Shown here in pieces: positions 1 to 10,006 of a stretch of 64,000 nucleotides of DNA (positions within the stretch are counted from its first letter, which is position 1; each line of letters starts with the position of its first letter). The translations under genes were made by a program, and so were the position numbers. Below the pieces are notes generated by a model. That model was not told the DNA's origin, did no database searches, and saw only the letters and a program-made list of their open reading frames with translations. The DNA is from Plantago ovata (Eukaryota > Streptophyta > Magnoliopsida > Lamiales > Plantaginaceae), in assembly GCA_028274465.1 (NCBI GenBank), contig CM051455.1, positions 99,208,365 through 99,272,364 on the forward strand. The letters run 5' to 3'.

Positions 1-806
1 TCCATCAAAGGTGCTTGAATTTTGAAAAGGCGTACATGGGCGAAATGGAGTTTTCTGGGCTAGTGTTGAAAATGTTTTTCCAATATCGGAATGCTATGCT
101 GGTTGGGCTTAGATATGCTAGTACTGAGGAGGCTCGGGATTTTATGGCTAGTAATTCATATGAGTTTCAAATGACTCTTGACTACGACGTCGCCAGATCT
201 CACGGTTTTGAGTCTGCGATCGGGCAGTTGAAGGAGAACGGAGTGGATTTGTCCAGTATCGATTTTTCTGAAAATGGAGTCACTTTTGAGAAGGGTCCAG
301 ATGGGGATGTGGATCCTCTTACCCCTTATGTTGCTGATGAAGAGTTGGAGATGGATGAATTCATGGAGGTTGTGGCTGGTGGTAGTGCTGAGATGAAAAT
401 AAGACACGAGGGACCTTTCTATCCAACATGGTTGGCAGATGTAATGAAGTACTTCTTTCTCACTCCTTTTGAGATGTATGAAACTTTGAACAAGGAGATC
501 TTGAGCCTTCCTGATCAAGGGTAAAGCATGTATGAGGAAATCAGGAAAAAGGCTAGGGGATGGGAAGAAGAATGGCGGCGCATTGAGCTTGAACATAGCG
601 GTGGTGTTTCTTCGTTTTGGGATCCTAAGTCTTCAGATTTTCACAATCGATATTCCTTTCCACCTTTCCCGTCTGTGGAAGCCATTAGCAATGATGCTCT
701 CTTGTCCGTGCCGACGTTGGTTGAAATGTTTCTGGGAGGTCCACCTTCTGGTGACTCGGAGATTCCCGAGGGTGATGAAGATAAAAGCTCAGAGATTCCT
801 GAGTAA
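1..806 (+). pseudogene. C-terminal part of an antisense accessory ORF of Tat-like gypsy element G
   Basis: The frame is open from the window edge, so the N-terminus lies outside. One TAA at 522-524 interrupts it and the same frame then runs on to 806, so I read one broken gene rather than two. The product is acidic, with a Tyr-Arg-Asn-Ala-rich segment, then a repeat-poor acidic tail and a basic amphipathic stretch (about 528-600). I do not recognise a catalytic motif. The tail (Leu-Ser-Ser-Ile-Asp-Phe followed by acidic residues) is reminiscent of the C-terminal part of plant transposon-associated proteins of the 'putative gypsy type transposon' or PF20167 kind; that is a resemblance from memory. 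It converges with the minus-strand integrase tail ending at 1038, and Tat-lineage elements are known to carry extra antisense ORFs in that place. That context is the best clue. It could also be an unrelated gene fragment. Confidence 0.45.
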
Positions 807-1037
807 TAATTAGTGGGGTAAAGTTGTCCGGGGTATGTCCCGAAGTAGATGTACAATCCAAAAAAGATTATGTTCTTCTTTTTGCACCTTCCTTAATAAT
901 TTTTCAAATATAAAAACGAAGTTATTTGTACAGCTTTTTTTTTCCCTAGTTGCATAGATTTGACGTAAATCTTTTTACAACTACATACAATTTTGTCGTA
1001 AAATTGTTTTGGGGAAATTCGCACTGTGTTGACCACT

Positions 1038-1075
1038 TTAAGCGTAAAAATGCTTAAGGTTCTTGATGTTCCATG
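1038..1075 (-). pseudogene. last codons of the G integrase, split off by the copia composite
   Basis: Read on the minus strand, the frame that is cut at 52413 after a Pro-Arg-Pro-Trp motif resumes here, starting inside the shared CCATG, and reaches a TAA at 1038-1040 after about a dozen residues of the kind that close gypsy integrases (basic residues and an aromatic pair). The continuation is direct evidence that 1-1075 and 52413-53373 were contiguous before the composite inserted. From 807 to 1037 lies AT-rich spacer between this stop and the convergent antisense ORF; I see nothing else in it. Confidence 0.85.
1071..1075. repeat. left target-site duplication of the copia composite
   Basis: CCATG directly precedes the TG of LTR1 and recurs at 52413-52417 directly after the CA of LTR3. 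Five bases is the usual duplication length for copia and gypsy integrases. Confidence 0.9.
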
Positions 1076-3153
1076 TGATAGTGTATATGTCCTAGAGACA
1101 TTCCTTATTAAGGGCATGGAGCCCTTATAGAGGGCATATATGTACTGTTACACAGGTCAACGTAATATAATATATGTTTGTTATTTTACTATTGAGTATC
1201 GCTTTCATATTTATATTCCACCAGGCATGCAGCATGTCATATCTCTATTTCTGTTTGTATTGATATTCAACATGTCCCCTCGGATAGATGACCGATCACA
1301 CAGATAGTGGGAGCTATGTGAGTTATCATCTATCCCAAACTCTCCCTAGTCGAGGTTCATCTCGGATGTAGGAGTCTGAATGAACCAGATGAGACTAGTA
1401 TGCGTGGAGGTTATACTTCTTGGAGCAAGTGTGAGCCGATCCCACGACCACGAAACGGATTGTTGAACATTCGAGAAACGTTCCCATAACTGCGCATAGT
1501 TGTTCGAAGAATGATTATCGAACAATGGAAGTACCCACCGGATACTCCCATCAATGTATACTCTACACCGAAGTGTCTATGGGAACCGGTAAGTTGTCGA
1601 AGTGATGTCAGTCGTCCTTTGGACTTATAGGACTTTATCATCACATTTTGTTGCCCCATATCCTTGGTGGACCCGTCGATGTCAGCTCTGGATAAGCAGT
1701 TGACCTAAGACATGATCCAGGATTATGGCTACATACAAATGGGGATGATAAGTGTTTCTGTGACGGATTCATCTCTCATGTGTAGCATAGGAGAGTACTG
1801 CTCATAGTCTTCATAGTTGTGTTGGTAAAGTCACTGGCCAGTGCATCGATATATTATGATGGTCATAAGTATATCTTAGTAACCAAGCAACTCCCTGAGA
1901 CGCCAGTGGATGTATTATTGGGATAGACATATCATCGATCCTAGATGCATTCAAGTCAGTCAGATGAAGGGACGTTACCATCGCCGCGTTGAGCGCAACA
2001 GACTTCGCAACGAAAGGGTTTGCTTTGAGAAACCTCTCAAACGTCCTCATGTATTAATATTGCAAATGGAACCGTCTAGGAATTCCATTTTGCCTAATCT
2101 AGGACTTGCTTAATACAATGAGGCTCTATGGGTCACACTATGTGGTGATTCATCTTATCCGAATATCCTTGAAGATGGAATCGCAATTATTTGGAATTAA
2201 TTGTGATTGATGGATTATAATTGATTTGGAATTAATTATAATATTTAGTGGCTCAATTAATGATTTGGAATTATTAATTGAATTGGCTAATTAATTGTAT
2301 TTTATGTAAATACAATTAAAGATTATATTTTAGAAATATAATAGAGGTTTGATTTGAAAGGATATGTTAATTTAGAATTAACATATGCACATGGGCAAAA
2401 TCTACTTGGAGTTTGAATTGCCTTAGAACTATAAGTGGGTCCCAAAATCGGGACCCACCTATTACCCCTAGGAGAGCGCGCGCGCGCGTAGATGGTATAG
2501 GGGAAGGAGTTCGACTCCTTCCTCTATTAGAAGTACAAGGGAAAGTTAGATTTTCATGATTGAGTTTTAATTTGATTGGGAATGAATCTAGACTTGATAT
2601 TGATTTCCTAGTGCGATAAGAATTAGATTCTTATTCCTTTACGAAGTCTAATTGCTTATGCTTTAGGCTTCTATTGACTACTATATATAGTAGACTATTA
2701 GAGAGCTTTGGATATAGTTTTACACACAGTTAACTACCCAGTTTTCTTAGAGAAAATAAAAAGCTCTCCCCTCCTCTTTATAGCCTACGCGCGCGCCACC
2801 CTCACCGGAGGAAAACCGCCGCCCCATCTTCTTGGTCACACAAAGAATATCGTAGCATTCTTCCGATAGGCTGTTCATCCGTGGATACCAAGGATGAGGT
2901 TCTAGGAGATGGAAACTAACTCTTATTGCCTTGCAGATAATCAGAGTATTGAAGATATCTTCGACTTCGGCGAAGGCGAAGATACACCGGATTATTACGA
3001 AGACTTGAAAGCTGCTTTGGAAGTAAGGTTAGTCTTCTAATTGACGTGTTTATATATATACGGCATATACCTAATCAATTAACATGTATGTTAAGAAAAA
3101 ATTTCAAATTCCGCTGCGTACCCTAGGGGTAACTCTGACCGTATTTTCTTGCA
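1076..3153 (+). mobile_element. LTR1, left outer LTR of copia element A1
   Basis: About 2.08 kb, starting TGATAGTGTATATG and ending CA one base before an initiator-Met primer site. It is long for a copia LTR. It agrees better with LTR3 than with LTR2: at about 1225, for example, LTR1 and LTR3 share GGCATGCAGCATG where LTR2 differs, and the stretch at 1795-1900 is nearly identical in LTR1 and LTR3 but diverged in LTR2. LTR1 and LTR3 are therefore the sister pair of one insertion. A GC-alternating run lies at 2476-2488. The short frames read in this LTR (for example 1910-2113) are not genes; they recur in LTR2 and LTR3 with changes that do not respect codons. Confidence 0.93.
2181..2693. repeat. 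cluster of at least ten consecutive hairpins or palindromes in LTR1
   Basis: Within about 510 bases the sequence folds into one short inverted repeat after another. Arms and loops: 2216-2226/2230-2240 (11 bp, one mismatch, loop TGG); 2253-2265/2269-2281 (13 bp, one mismatch, loop TGG); 2291-2302/2308-2319 (12 bp perfect, loop TATGT); 2322-2330/2334-2342 (9 bp perfect, loop TAG); 2362-2372/2376-2386 (11 bp perfect, loop TAG); 2435-2443/2450-2458 (9 bp perfect, 6-base loop); 2497-2510/2514-2527 (14 bp with one G-T pair, loop TCG); 2616-2623/2627-2634 (8 bp perfect, loop TAG). Another TGG-loop pair lies at 2184-2204 with two bases missing. The cluster closes with a 16-bp perfect palindrome at 2678-2693 that contains a TATA-box-like core. 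LTR2 and LTR3 hold the same series. Confidence 0.9.
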
Positions 3154-3154
3154 G

Positions 3155-3166
3155 TGGTATCAGAGC
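3155..3166 (+). other. primer binding site, initiator-Met tRNA
   Basis: TGGTATCAGAGC begins one base after the LTR1 end. It is complementary to the 3' end of plant initiator methionine tRNA, the usual copia primer, and fixes the LTR boundary and the plus orientation. Confidence 0.95.
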
Positions 3167-3324
3167 GAGGTTAATTGATTACGTATATATATTATATGAT
3201 TTTGTAGTTATGTGGATGCAATTGATTATATGATTAATTCGATTTTCAAAAGTTTTGTTTTTATATAAACTTAGAATTTATAATTTTCAAAAAAATATAT
3301 ATATATATATATATTGACCGGGCC

Positions 3325-3514
3325 GCCTGCGTCCGCAGGCACGGGTGCCTGCGGCATGCAGGCGCCGAGCGCCTGCGTCCGCGGGCACGGGCGCCTGCGG
3401 CTGCAGGCGCTCTGGCGCCGGGCGCCTGCGGCCGCGGCGCCCGTGCCTGCGTACCGCAGGCGCCGGGGGCCCGCGGCCGCTGTCACGGTAGGGGACGGGA
3501 CTAGGTCCCGTCCC
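3325..3514. repeat. GC-rich hairpin array in the A1 leader
   Basis: Most hairpins are built on GCCTGC arms. Examples: 3325-3331/3334-3340 (7 bp, loop TC); 3347-3352/3358-3363 (6 bp, 5-base loop); 3391-3398/3403-3410 (8 bp, loop GGCT); 3445-3451/3455-3461 (7 bp, loop TAC). A separate 10-bp perfect hairpin with loop TAG sits at 3492-3501/3505-3514. The equivalent block in A2 has different outer arms that are again perfectly complementary. Confidence 0.88.
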
Positions 3515-3990
3515 ATATTTTAATATATATATATTTTCCCGGGTTCGACCCAAAATCGAATTTTGAAAATTTTGAGGATTGAATTTTATATTTGGAATAT
3601 AAATATGATTTAATTGTAATTGCTTTTAACTAGAGGGGTTAAATTTAATTAGTATAAAGTTAAAGGGCTTATTTGTAATTTATCAATTTATTGTTTATTG
3701 CAAATTAGTCCTTCTACTTTTGAATTTTAGATTTAACACCTCCAAGGTTTCAAAAATTACAATTAAGTCCTTCGGGTTTTCGAAAATTGCTACTTTTGAT
3801 TTTTCAATCTAGTCCAAATTTTCAATTATTTCATAGAGATTATAAGTATGAGATTATAATTTTCATAATGAAATTATGAAGTCATTTGGCATCCACATAG
3901 GCTACTACTTGTTTTGTTTGCTCGATATGCTATTGTTTGACAATGCATGTTTAAATACCAAGTATTTTACTTTCCGTTCGACCGCTATGC

Positions 3991-4148
3991 ATGCGCGGGT
4001 AGGCGGCGCCCTCTTATATGTCGGACCACATATTTTATGTATGGGTAGGCGGCACCCATTATGTGCTTGACCGCGTTTAGAACTAGAATGGATAGGCGGC
4101 ATCCATTACGTGTAGACCGCTCATGCATGATGGGTAGGCGGCGCCCTT
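3991..4148. repeat. four tandem hairpins with constant AGGCGGC loop, A1
   Basis: The heptamer AGGCGGC recurs at 4001-4007, 4047-4053, 4094-4100 and 4136-4142, about every 45 bases. Each is flanked by complementary arms that differ between copies: ATGGGT/ACCCAT in the second, AATGGAT/ATCCATT in the third, GGGT/GCCC in the first and fourth. The second and third show a paired change (G-C to A-T). GACCGC or GACCAC words separate the units. Confidence 0.88.
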
Positions 4149-4728
4149 ATTTGTTTGTAGATGACTGTTTTGTTTGTAGATGACTGATAACAACCCTCAA
4201 GCGACAAGCCCCAACCAATATAAGTACAGAAATATATGTATATATGTATTTCTGAGATGCTTTCCATAGGGTGCTTTAATTCTGAACTTTCATTGCGTTT
4301 TCTTGTATTGGCGACCTCGTCTTACAGACTCGCAGTGATCGTCACATTAGAGTAAGCCTATGGTTATGACTTACTGCATATTGTATCTAGCGACCTCGAT
4401 AGATACAATATGTAGGGCATCGGGTTAAATTAGATTTAACAACCAAGAGTTGCGTGACGCAATTGGATAGTCCTACCGGTCATATTATGCTATGCGACCA
4501 GCCCCCGTATGAGTATAGCATAGTATGGATTTGGATCTTGGCCACTACGGTAACTTGTTGGACATTACCCGTATGTTTGTTTTGGGGGCAGGTATATGTG
4601 AAAATAGTGGGAGCTAAACAGCTAAAGGACCTTGTTGTTTAGTTATGTTGACTGTGTATTTAGAAATAATATTTCAATAGTTGATTTATTATTTTCGTTC
4701 TATATTATTTCTCCTTAGGATATTAGAA

Positions 4729-5583
4729 ATGGCGAGCATCTCGCTCCGTGCTGTCTTAGCGAAGCAAATTTTGACCGGACCAAACTTCCTAGGTTGGATC
4801 AGGAATATACGTTTGGTGCCGAGGTACGAAAAGATTGAGTACGTCTTGGACGAGGTCATTCCCGTGTGCCCCGAAAATCAGACTGCCGATCAGGTTGCTG
4901 CTTGGAATCAAGCCAACAAGGCAAAGTCTGATAAGCATCTTAAGGATGCTAGATCCGCGCAGTGTATTATGCTGGCGGCAATGAGCAATGAGCTGCAGAG
5001 GCAACATGAAAGCATGTTGCCGTATGAGATGCTGAAGCATCTTGAGTCGCTCTTTAAGACGACAGCTAGAAGTGTTGAATTTGATTTGATCAAAAAAAGA
5101 GATACACAGATGCAAGCTCAATGAAGGAGGGAACATGTCTGAGCATGTTCTCAAAATGATTGGTCTCTTTGAAAAGCTTGTCGATGCCGGCGTTAAGCTA
5201 GAGAACAAGATAATGGTGATCTTTGTCCTTCAATCATTGCGGAGTTCGTATTCGCAGTTCATCATTCATTACATGATGAATGCGAAGGACGTAACACTGC
5301 CTGAACTTCATAATCTACTGAAGACATATGATCAAACTCTTCCTAAGAACGAAAAGTTGATCATGCTTGTTGGGCAACCAACTAACCCAAACCCGAGAAA
5401 CAAAGGTGCTAAGGGTAAGGGAAAGTCGGGAGCCAAGGCTAACACATCGAGTGATAAGCCTAAGCGTCTGAACCAGAAAAGGAAGTTCAAGAGAAGCGGA
5501 ACGGTATTCACAGATGAATGTCTTTTCTGTAAGCAGAAAGGACATTGGAAGAAAGATTGCCCTAAGCTGAGGGCAGATTAAGC
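4729..5583 (+). pseudogene. gag: copia A1 gag (capsid and nucleocapsid)
   Basis: The ATG at 4729 is chosen because it lies at the same place as the ATG at 11583 in A2 and starts the conserved Met-Ala-Ser/Arg-Ile-Ser-Leu-Arg-Ala-Val-Leu segment. The N-terminal part has the Trp-Ile-Arg and Tyr-Glu-Met-Leu-Lys-His-Leu patterns of plant copia gag (UBN2-like). A CCHC zinc knuckle (Cys-X2-Cys-X4-His-X4-Cys) lies at about 5519-5560, preceded by a Lys/Gly-rich basic stretch, and would bind the genomic RNA. An A-run at about 5092-5099 is four bases longer than in A2 and shifts the frame at about 5100. The frame stops at 5579-5581 where A2 reads a Glu codon (GAA to TAA). In copia elements gag and pol are normally one frame, so both are faults. 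Confidence 0.9.
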
Positions 5584-7874
5584 TAAGAAGCCATTTGCTT
5601 CTGGCTCAGGTATGTTTGTTATTGAAATGAACATGACTACTTTTGACTCCAATGGTTGAGTATTAGATACAACCTGTGGCTCACACGTTTGTAATAATGT
5701 GCGGGGGCTAATTGATCACAGGCTAGTCAAGCAAGGTGAAATCGACTTGCATGTTGGGAACGACAATTCAGCTGAAGCCAAACGCGTTGGACGCTCCAAG
5801 ATAGATTTACCATCAGGACAATGTTTAGAACTTGATAACGTTTATTTTGTTCCATCCATTGTCAGAAATATCATTTCCATTCCATTGTTAGACAATATGG
5901 GTTTTTCCTTTCGATTTGCGAATAATACTTGTTATTTTTCATTAAATGATCAGTATTATGGAAAAGCTCGCTTAGTGAATGGTTTATATATTTTGCAAAG
6001 TAGTCTACCTTTATTTCAAATACATAACAAACAACCGTCTTCAAGTAGGAATAATAATCCATCTTATATATGGCATTGTCGGCTAGGCCATATCAATGAA
6101 ACACGGATTCAAAGCCTAAGGAAGTTGGACTACTTAGAACCATTTGATTTTGAATCATATGGTACATGCGAATCATGTCTTAAGGGTAAGATGACGAACA
6201 AGCCTTTTGTTGGACAAGGTGTTCGTGCCACTCGCTGCTTAGAGCTCATACATACCAATGTATGTGGACGTTTTAAAGTCCATGCGCGTGGGGGTTATCC
6301 TTACTTCGTTACCTTTACTGACGATTTCTCAAGGTATGGATATATTTATCTTATGAAGAATAAATCCGAGACCTTTGGGAAATTCAAGGAGTTTAGGAAT
6401 GAGGTCGAGAATGAATTGAACCTAAGGATAGTCACTGTTCGATCAGATCGAGGAGGTGAATACCTTAGTGAAGAATTTATCGACGACTTGAAGGAAAATG
6501 GAATTCAATCGCAATGGACTCCTCCTGGAACACCACAGTTAAATGGTGTGTCTGAGAGGAGGAATCGAACCCTGTTAGACATGGTAAGATCAATGATTGG
6601 GTTCTCGACTCTTCCAAAATATCTGTGGGGATATGCACTACAAACTGCAATCTACATTCTGAACCGTGTACCATCTAAATCAGTGGAGAAAACTCCTTAT
6701 GAGTTATGGAAGGGAAAGAAGCCCTCACTGGGCTATCTTAGACCTTGGGGATGTCCTGCGATAGTCAAACTGATGCTCACTGATAAGTTAGATGCCAAGG
6801 GTGTCAAAGTATATTTCATAGGCTATCCTCGTCAGACGAGAGGCTATGAATTGTATCATGCTGAAGATCACAAGGTGATCGTATCTAGAAACGTCAAGTT
6901 TTTAGAAGCTGAATACCTCGAAGAAGAAAGGTTGGATGACATGATAGAACTTGAAGAAATTCAAGACTTTGACACGCGCGAACATGAGTTCTCTAAATCT
7001 TCTGATTTGGACTCAAGTTCAGTGGGAGCTTTCGAAGCAAACATGGGTAATGATATGACACTTGCTAGGCATGTCATAGTCAGTGGGAGTCCTGTGATTG
7101 GATCAACAGTTGAAACCACACCAATAGAACCCGTTGTCAACCAACCTGTGCAACAAGTTGCACAAGAGCAGCCTCCCGCAAAGGAACATGGTCGCGGGGC
7201 GCGACCAACTGCATCAGTACCCACTGATAATGTTCGTGTTACACGAAGCCATAAAAGAAAAGCACCAGAACCAGTCGAGCTCCGTAGGTCGAAGAGGATC
7301 CTAAAAGGACCTCAGAAGCAAAGCCTTATGATAGAAGACATCAGTGAACTTGATGTCGTCTTATCAGATCGAGAAGATACCGAGACATACAAAGAGGCAA
7401 TAATTGATATTGACTCAGACAAATGGCAAGAGGCCATGGAATTGGAAATGGACTCCATGTACCAGAACCAAGTTTGGAACTTGGTAGACTTGCCCCAAGG
7501 GGTTAGACCTATTGGGTGCAAATGGGTCTTTAAACGAAAGACAGATGCCGATGTCAAGGTACAAACGCACAAAGCTAGGCTTCTGGCGAAAGGCTACACA
7601 CAAAGGTATGGCATCGATTACGATGAAACCTTTTCACCGGTAGCAAAATTAAAGTCCATTCGAATTCTACTTGCGATAGCTGCCTGCTATGATTATGAGA
7701 TCTGGCAGATGGATGTAAAGACTGCCTTCCTCAATGGCAACCTTGAGGAAGAGGTCTATATGGTACAGCCGGAAGGTTTTATTAGTAAAACCAGGCCAAC
7801 TGTTGTATGCAAATTACAAAGATCCATCTATGGGCTAAAGCAAGCGTCAAGGAGATGGAATATCCGCTTTGATG
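5584..7874 (+). pseudogene. pol: copia A1 pol: protease, integrase and first part of reverse transcriptase, truncated
   Basis: The protease motif near 5658-5700 is broken by a TGA where A2 has Trp. From 5699 the frame is open for about 725 codons. In order it shows the GAG-pre-integrase His-His-Cys-Cys zinc site (about 6070-6190), the integrase core (second Asp in Arg-Ser-Asp-Arg-Gly-Gly-Glu near 6450, Glu in Gly-Val-Ser-Glu-Arg near 6555), a basic linker, and the reverse transcriptase N-terminal half from Trp-Asn-Leu-Val-Asp to Tyr-Gly-Leu-Lys-Gln-Ala-Ser (about 7470-7850). The first integrase Asp is Asn here (GAT to AAT near 6256). At 7874 the frame runs straight into LTR2, so the YVDD box, RNase H and polypurine tract are absent. 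The few codons after 7874 are LTR sequence. Confidence 0.92.
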
Positions 7875-9993
7875 TGATAGTGTATATGTCCTTGAGACAG
7901 TCCATACTAAGGGCATGGTGCCCTTATAGAGGGCATATATGTACTATTACACAGGCCAACGTAACATAATATATGTTTGTTGCATTTTACTATTGAGTAT
8001 CGCTTTCATATTTATATTACACCAGGCTGAAGCATGTCACATCTTTATTACTGTCTGTATTGATATTAAACATGTCCCCTCGGATAGATGACCGATCACA
8101 CAGATAGTGGGAGCTATGTGAGTTATCATCTATCCCAAACTCTCCCTAGTCGAGGTTCATCTCGAATGTGGGGGTCTGAATGAACCAGACAAGACTAGTA
8201 TGCGTGGAGGTTATACTTGTTGGAGCAAGTGTGAGCCGATCCCACGGCCACGGAACAGATTGTTGGACAATCGAGAAACGTTCCCATAACTGCGCATAGT
8301 TGTTCGAAGAAGCTTTATCGAACAATGGAAGTACCCACCGGACACTCCCATCGATGTATACTCTACACCGAAGTGTCTATTGGAACCGGTGAGTTGTCGA
8401 AGTGATGCCAGTCGTCCTTTGGACTTACAGGACTTTATCATCACATTTGTTGCCCCATATCCTTGGTGGACCCGTCGATGTCAGCTCTGGATAAGCAGTT
8501 GACCTAAGACACGATCCAGGATTATGGCTACATACAAATGGGGATGATAAGTGATTCTGTGAAGGATTCATCTCTCAAGTGTAGCACAGGAGAGCACAGC
8601 TCATAGTCGTTTATAGTTGTGATGGTAAAACCGCTGGCCAGCGTATCAATATTATTATGATGGTCATAATAGATATTGGATTCACCATGCAACTCACTGA
8701 AGACGCCCGTGGATGTATTATTGGGATAGACACTTCATCGATCCTAGATACATTCGAGCAAGTCAGATGAAGGGACGTTACCATCGCCGCGTTGAGCGCA
8801 ACACACTTTGCAACGAAAGGGTTAGCTTTGAGAAAACTCTCAAACGTCCTCATGTATTAATATTGCAAATGGAACCGTCTAGGAATTCCATGTTGCCTAG
8901 TCTAGGACTTGCTTAATACGATGAGGCCCTATGGGTCAAACTATGTGGTGATTCAGCCTATCAGAATATTCTTGAAGATGGAATCGCAATTAATTTGGAA
9001 TTAATTGTGATTGATGGATTATAATTGATTTGGAATTAATTATAATATTTAGTGGCTCAATTAATGATTTGGAATTATTAATTGAATTGGCTAATTAATT
9101 GTATTTTATGTAAATACAATTAAAGATTATATTTTAGAAATATAATGGAGGTTTGATTCGAAAGGATATGTTAATTTAGAATTAACATATGCACATGGGC
9201 AAAATCTACTTTGAGTTTGAATTGCCTTAGAACTATAAGTGGGTCCCAAAATCGGGACCCACCTATCACCCTTAGGACACGCGCGCGCGCGCGAGATGGA
9301 GTAGGGGAAGGAGTTCGACTCCTTCCTCTATTAGAAGTCTAAGGGATAAGTTAGATTTTCCTGATTGAGTTTTAATTTGATTGGTAATGAATCTAGACTT
9401 GATATTGGTTTCCTTGTGCGATAAGAATTAGATTATTATTCCTTTACGAAGTCTAATTGCTTATGCTTTAGGCTTCTATAGACTATTATATATAGTAGAC
9501 TATTAGAGAGCTTTTGACACACAGTTTCAGACATAGATTTTCACACAGTTGAAGAATCAAATTCTTAGAGAATTATTCTACCCAGTTTTCTTAGAGAAAA
9601 TAAAGCTCTCCCCTCCTCTATAAGCCACACACGCGCGCCACCTGCCGGAGGAATCGCCGCCCCATCTTCTTGGTCACACAAAGGATATCCTAGCATTCTT
9701 TCCGATAGGTTGTTCATCCATGGATACCAAGGTTGAGGTTCTAGGAGCTGGAAACTAACTTTTATTGTCTTGCAGATAATCAAAGTATTGCAGATATCTT
9801 CGACTTCGACGAAGGAGAAGATACACCGGATTATTACGAAGACTTGGAAGCTGCTTTGGAAGTAAGGTTAGTCTTCTAATTGACGTGTTTAAATATATAC
9901 GGCATATACATAATCAATTAACCTGTATGTTAAGAAAATGTTTTGAAATTCCGATGCGTACCCTAGGGGTAACTCTGACCGTATTTTCTTACA
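7875..9993 (+). mobile_element. LTR2, 5' LTR of inner copia element A2
   Basis: About 2.12 kb, same ends as LTR1 and followed by the same primer site, but more diverged (for example at 8595-8710) than LTR1 and LTR3 are from each other. It abuts the reverse transcriptase codons of A1 with no polypurine tract, so it is a 5' LTR of a second element and not the 3' LTR of A1. The bases before it (TGATG, 7870-7874) would be its target duplication; no right-hand copy is found next to LTR3. Confidence 0.92.
8987..9495. repeat. hairpin cluster in LTR2
   Basis: This is the same series as in LTR1. The first TGG-loop hairpin is intact here (8987-8995/8999-9007, 9 bp perfect), and the TCG-loop hairpin is kept (9306-9314/9318-9326). 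The last two members, the TAG-loop hairpin corresponding to 2616-2634 and the TATA-like palindrome, have each taken single changes in one arm. Confidence 0.85.
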
Positions 9994-9994
9994 G

Positions 9995-10006
9995 TGGTAT
10001 CAGAGC
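9995..10006 (+). other. primer binding site, initiator-Met tRNA, element A2
   Basis: TGGTATCAGAGC one base after the LTR2 end, identical to the A1 site. Confidence 0.95.

Larger units (their letters stand above)
3167..4728 (+). other. untranslated leader of copia A1
   Basis: About 1.56 kb separates the primer site from the gag start. It holds an AT microsatellite (about 3295-3315), a very GC-rich hairpin array (3325-3514), AT-rich filler, four AGGCGGC hairpins (about 3991-4148) and a stretch with repeated GACCTCG words (about 4315-4400). The proline/arginine-rich frames that can be read through the GC-rich block on both strands are composition artefacts: the matching block in A2 is rearranged without regard to frame. 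A long structured leader suggests packaging or translation control; that is inference. Confidence 0.8.

Noticed and set aside
1910..2113. ORF shared by the three copia LTRs (also 8713-8916 and 51231-51434)
   Set aside because: It is conserved only because LTRs are copies of each other; both strands are equally open and no domain is recognisable.
3271..3553. Pro/Arg/Ala-rich open frames on both strands of the copia leader
   Set aside because: They follow GC-rich hairpins; the A2 counterpart is rearranged without keeping any of the frames.
3991..4148. CRISPR-like or tRNA-like repeats
   Set aside because: The repeated units are hairpins with variable arms in a plant retrotransposon leader; no cloverleaf, and CRISPR does not occur in this context. 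The tRNA-like words at the LTR ends are primer binding sites, not tRNA genes.
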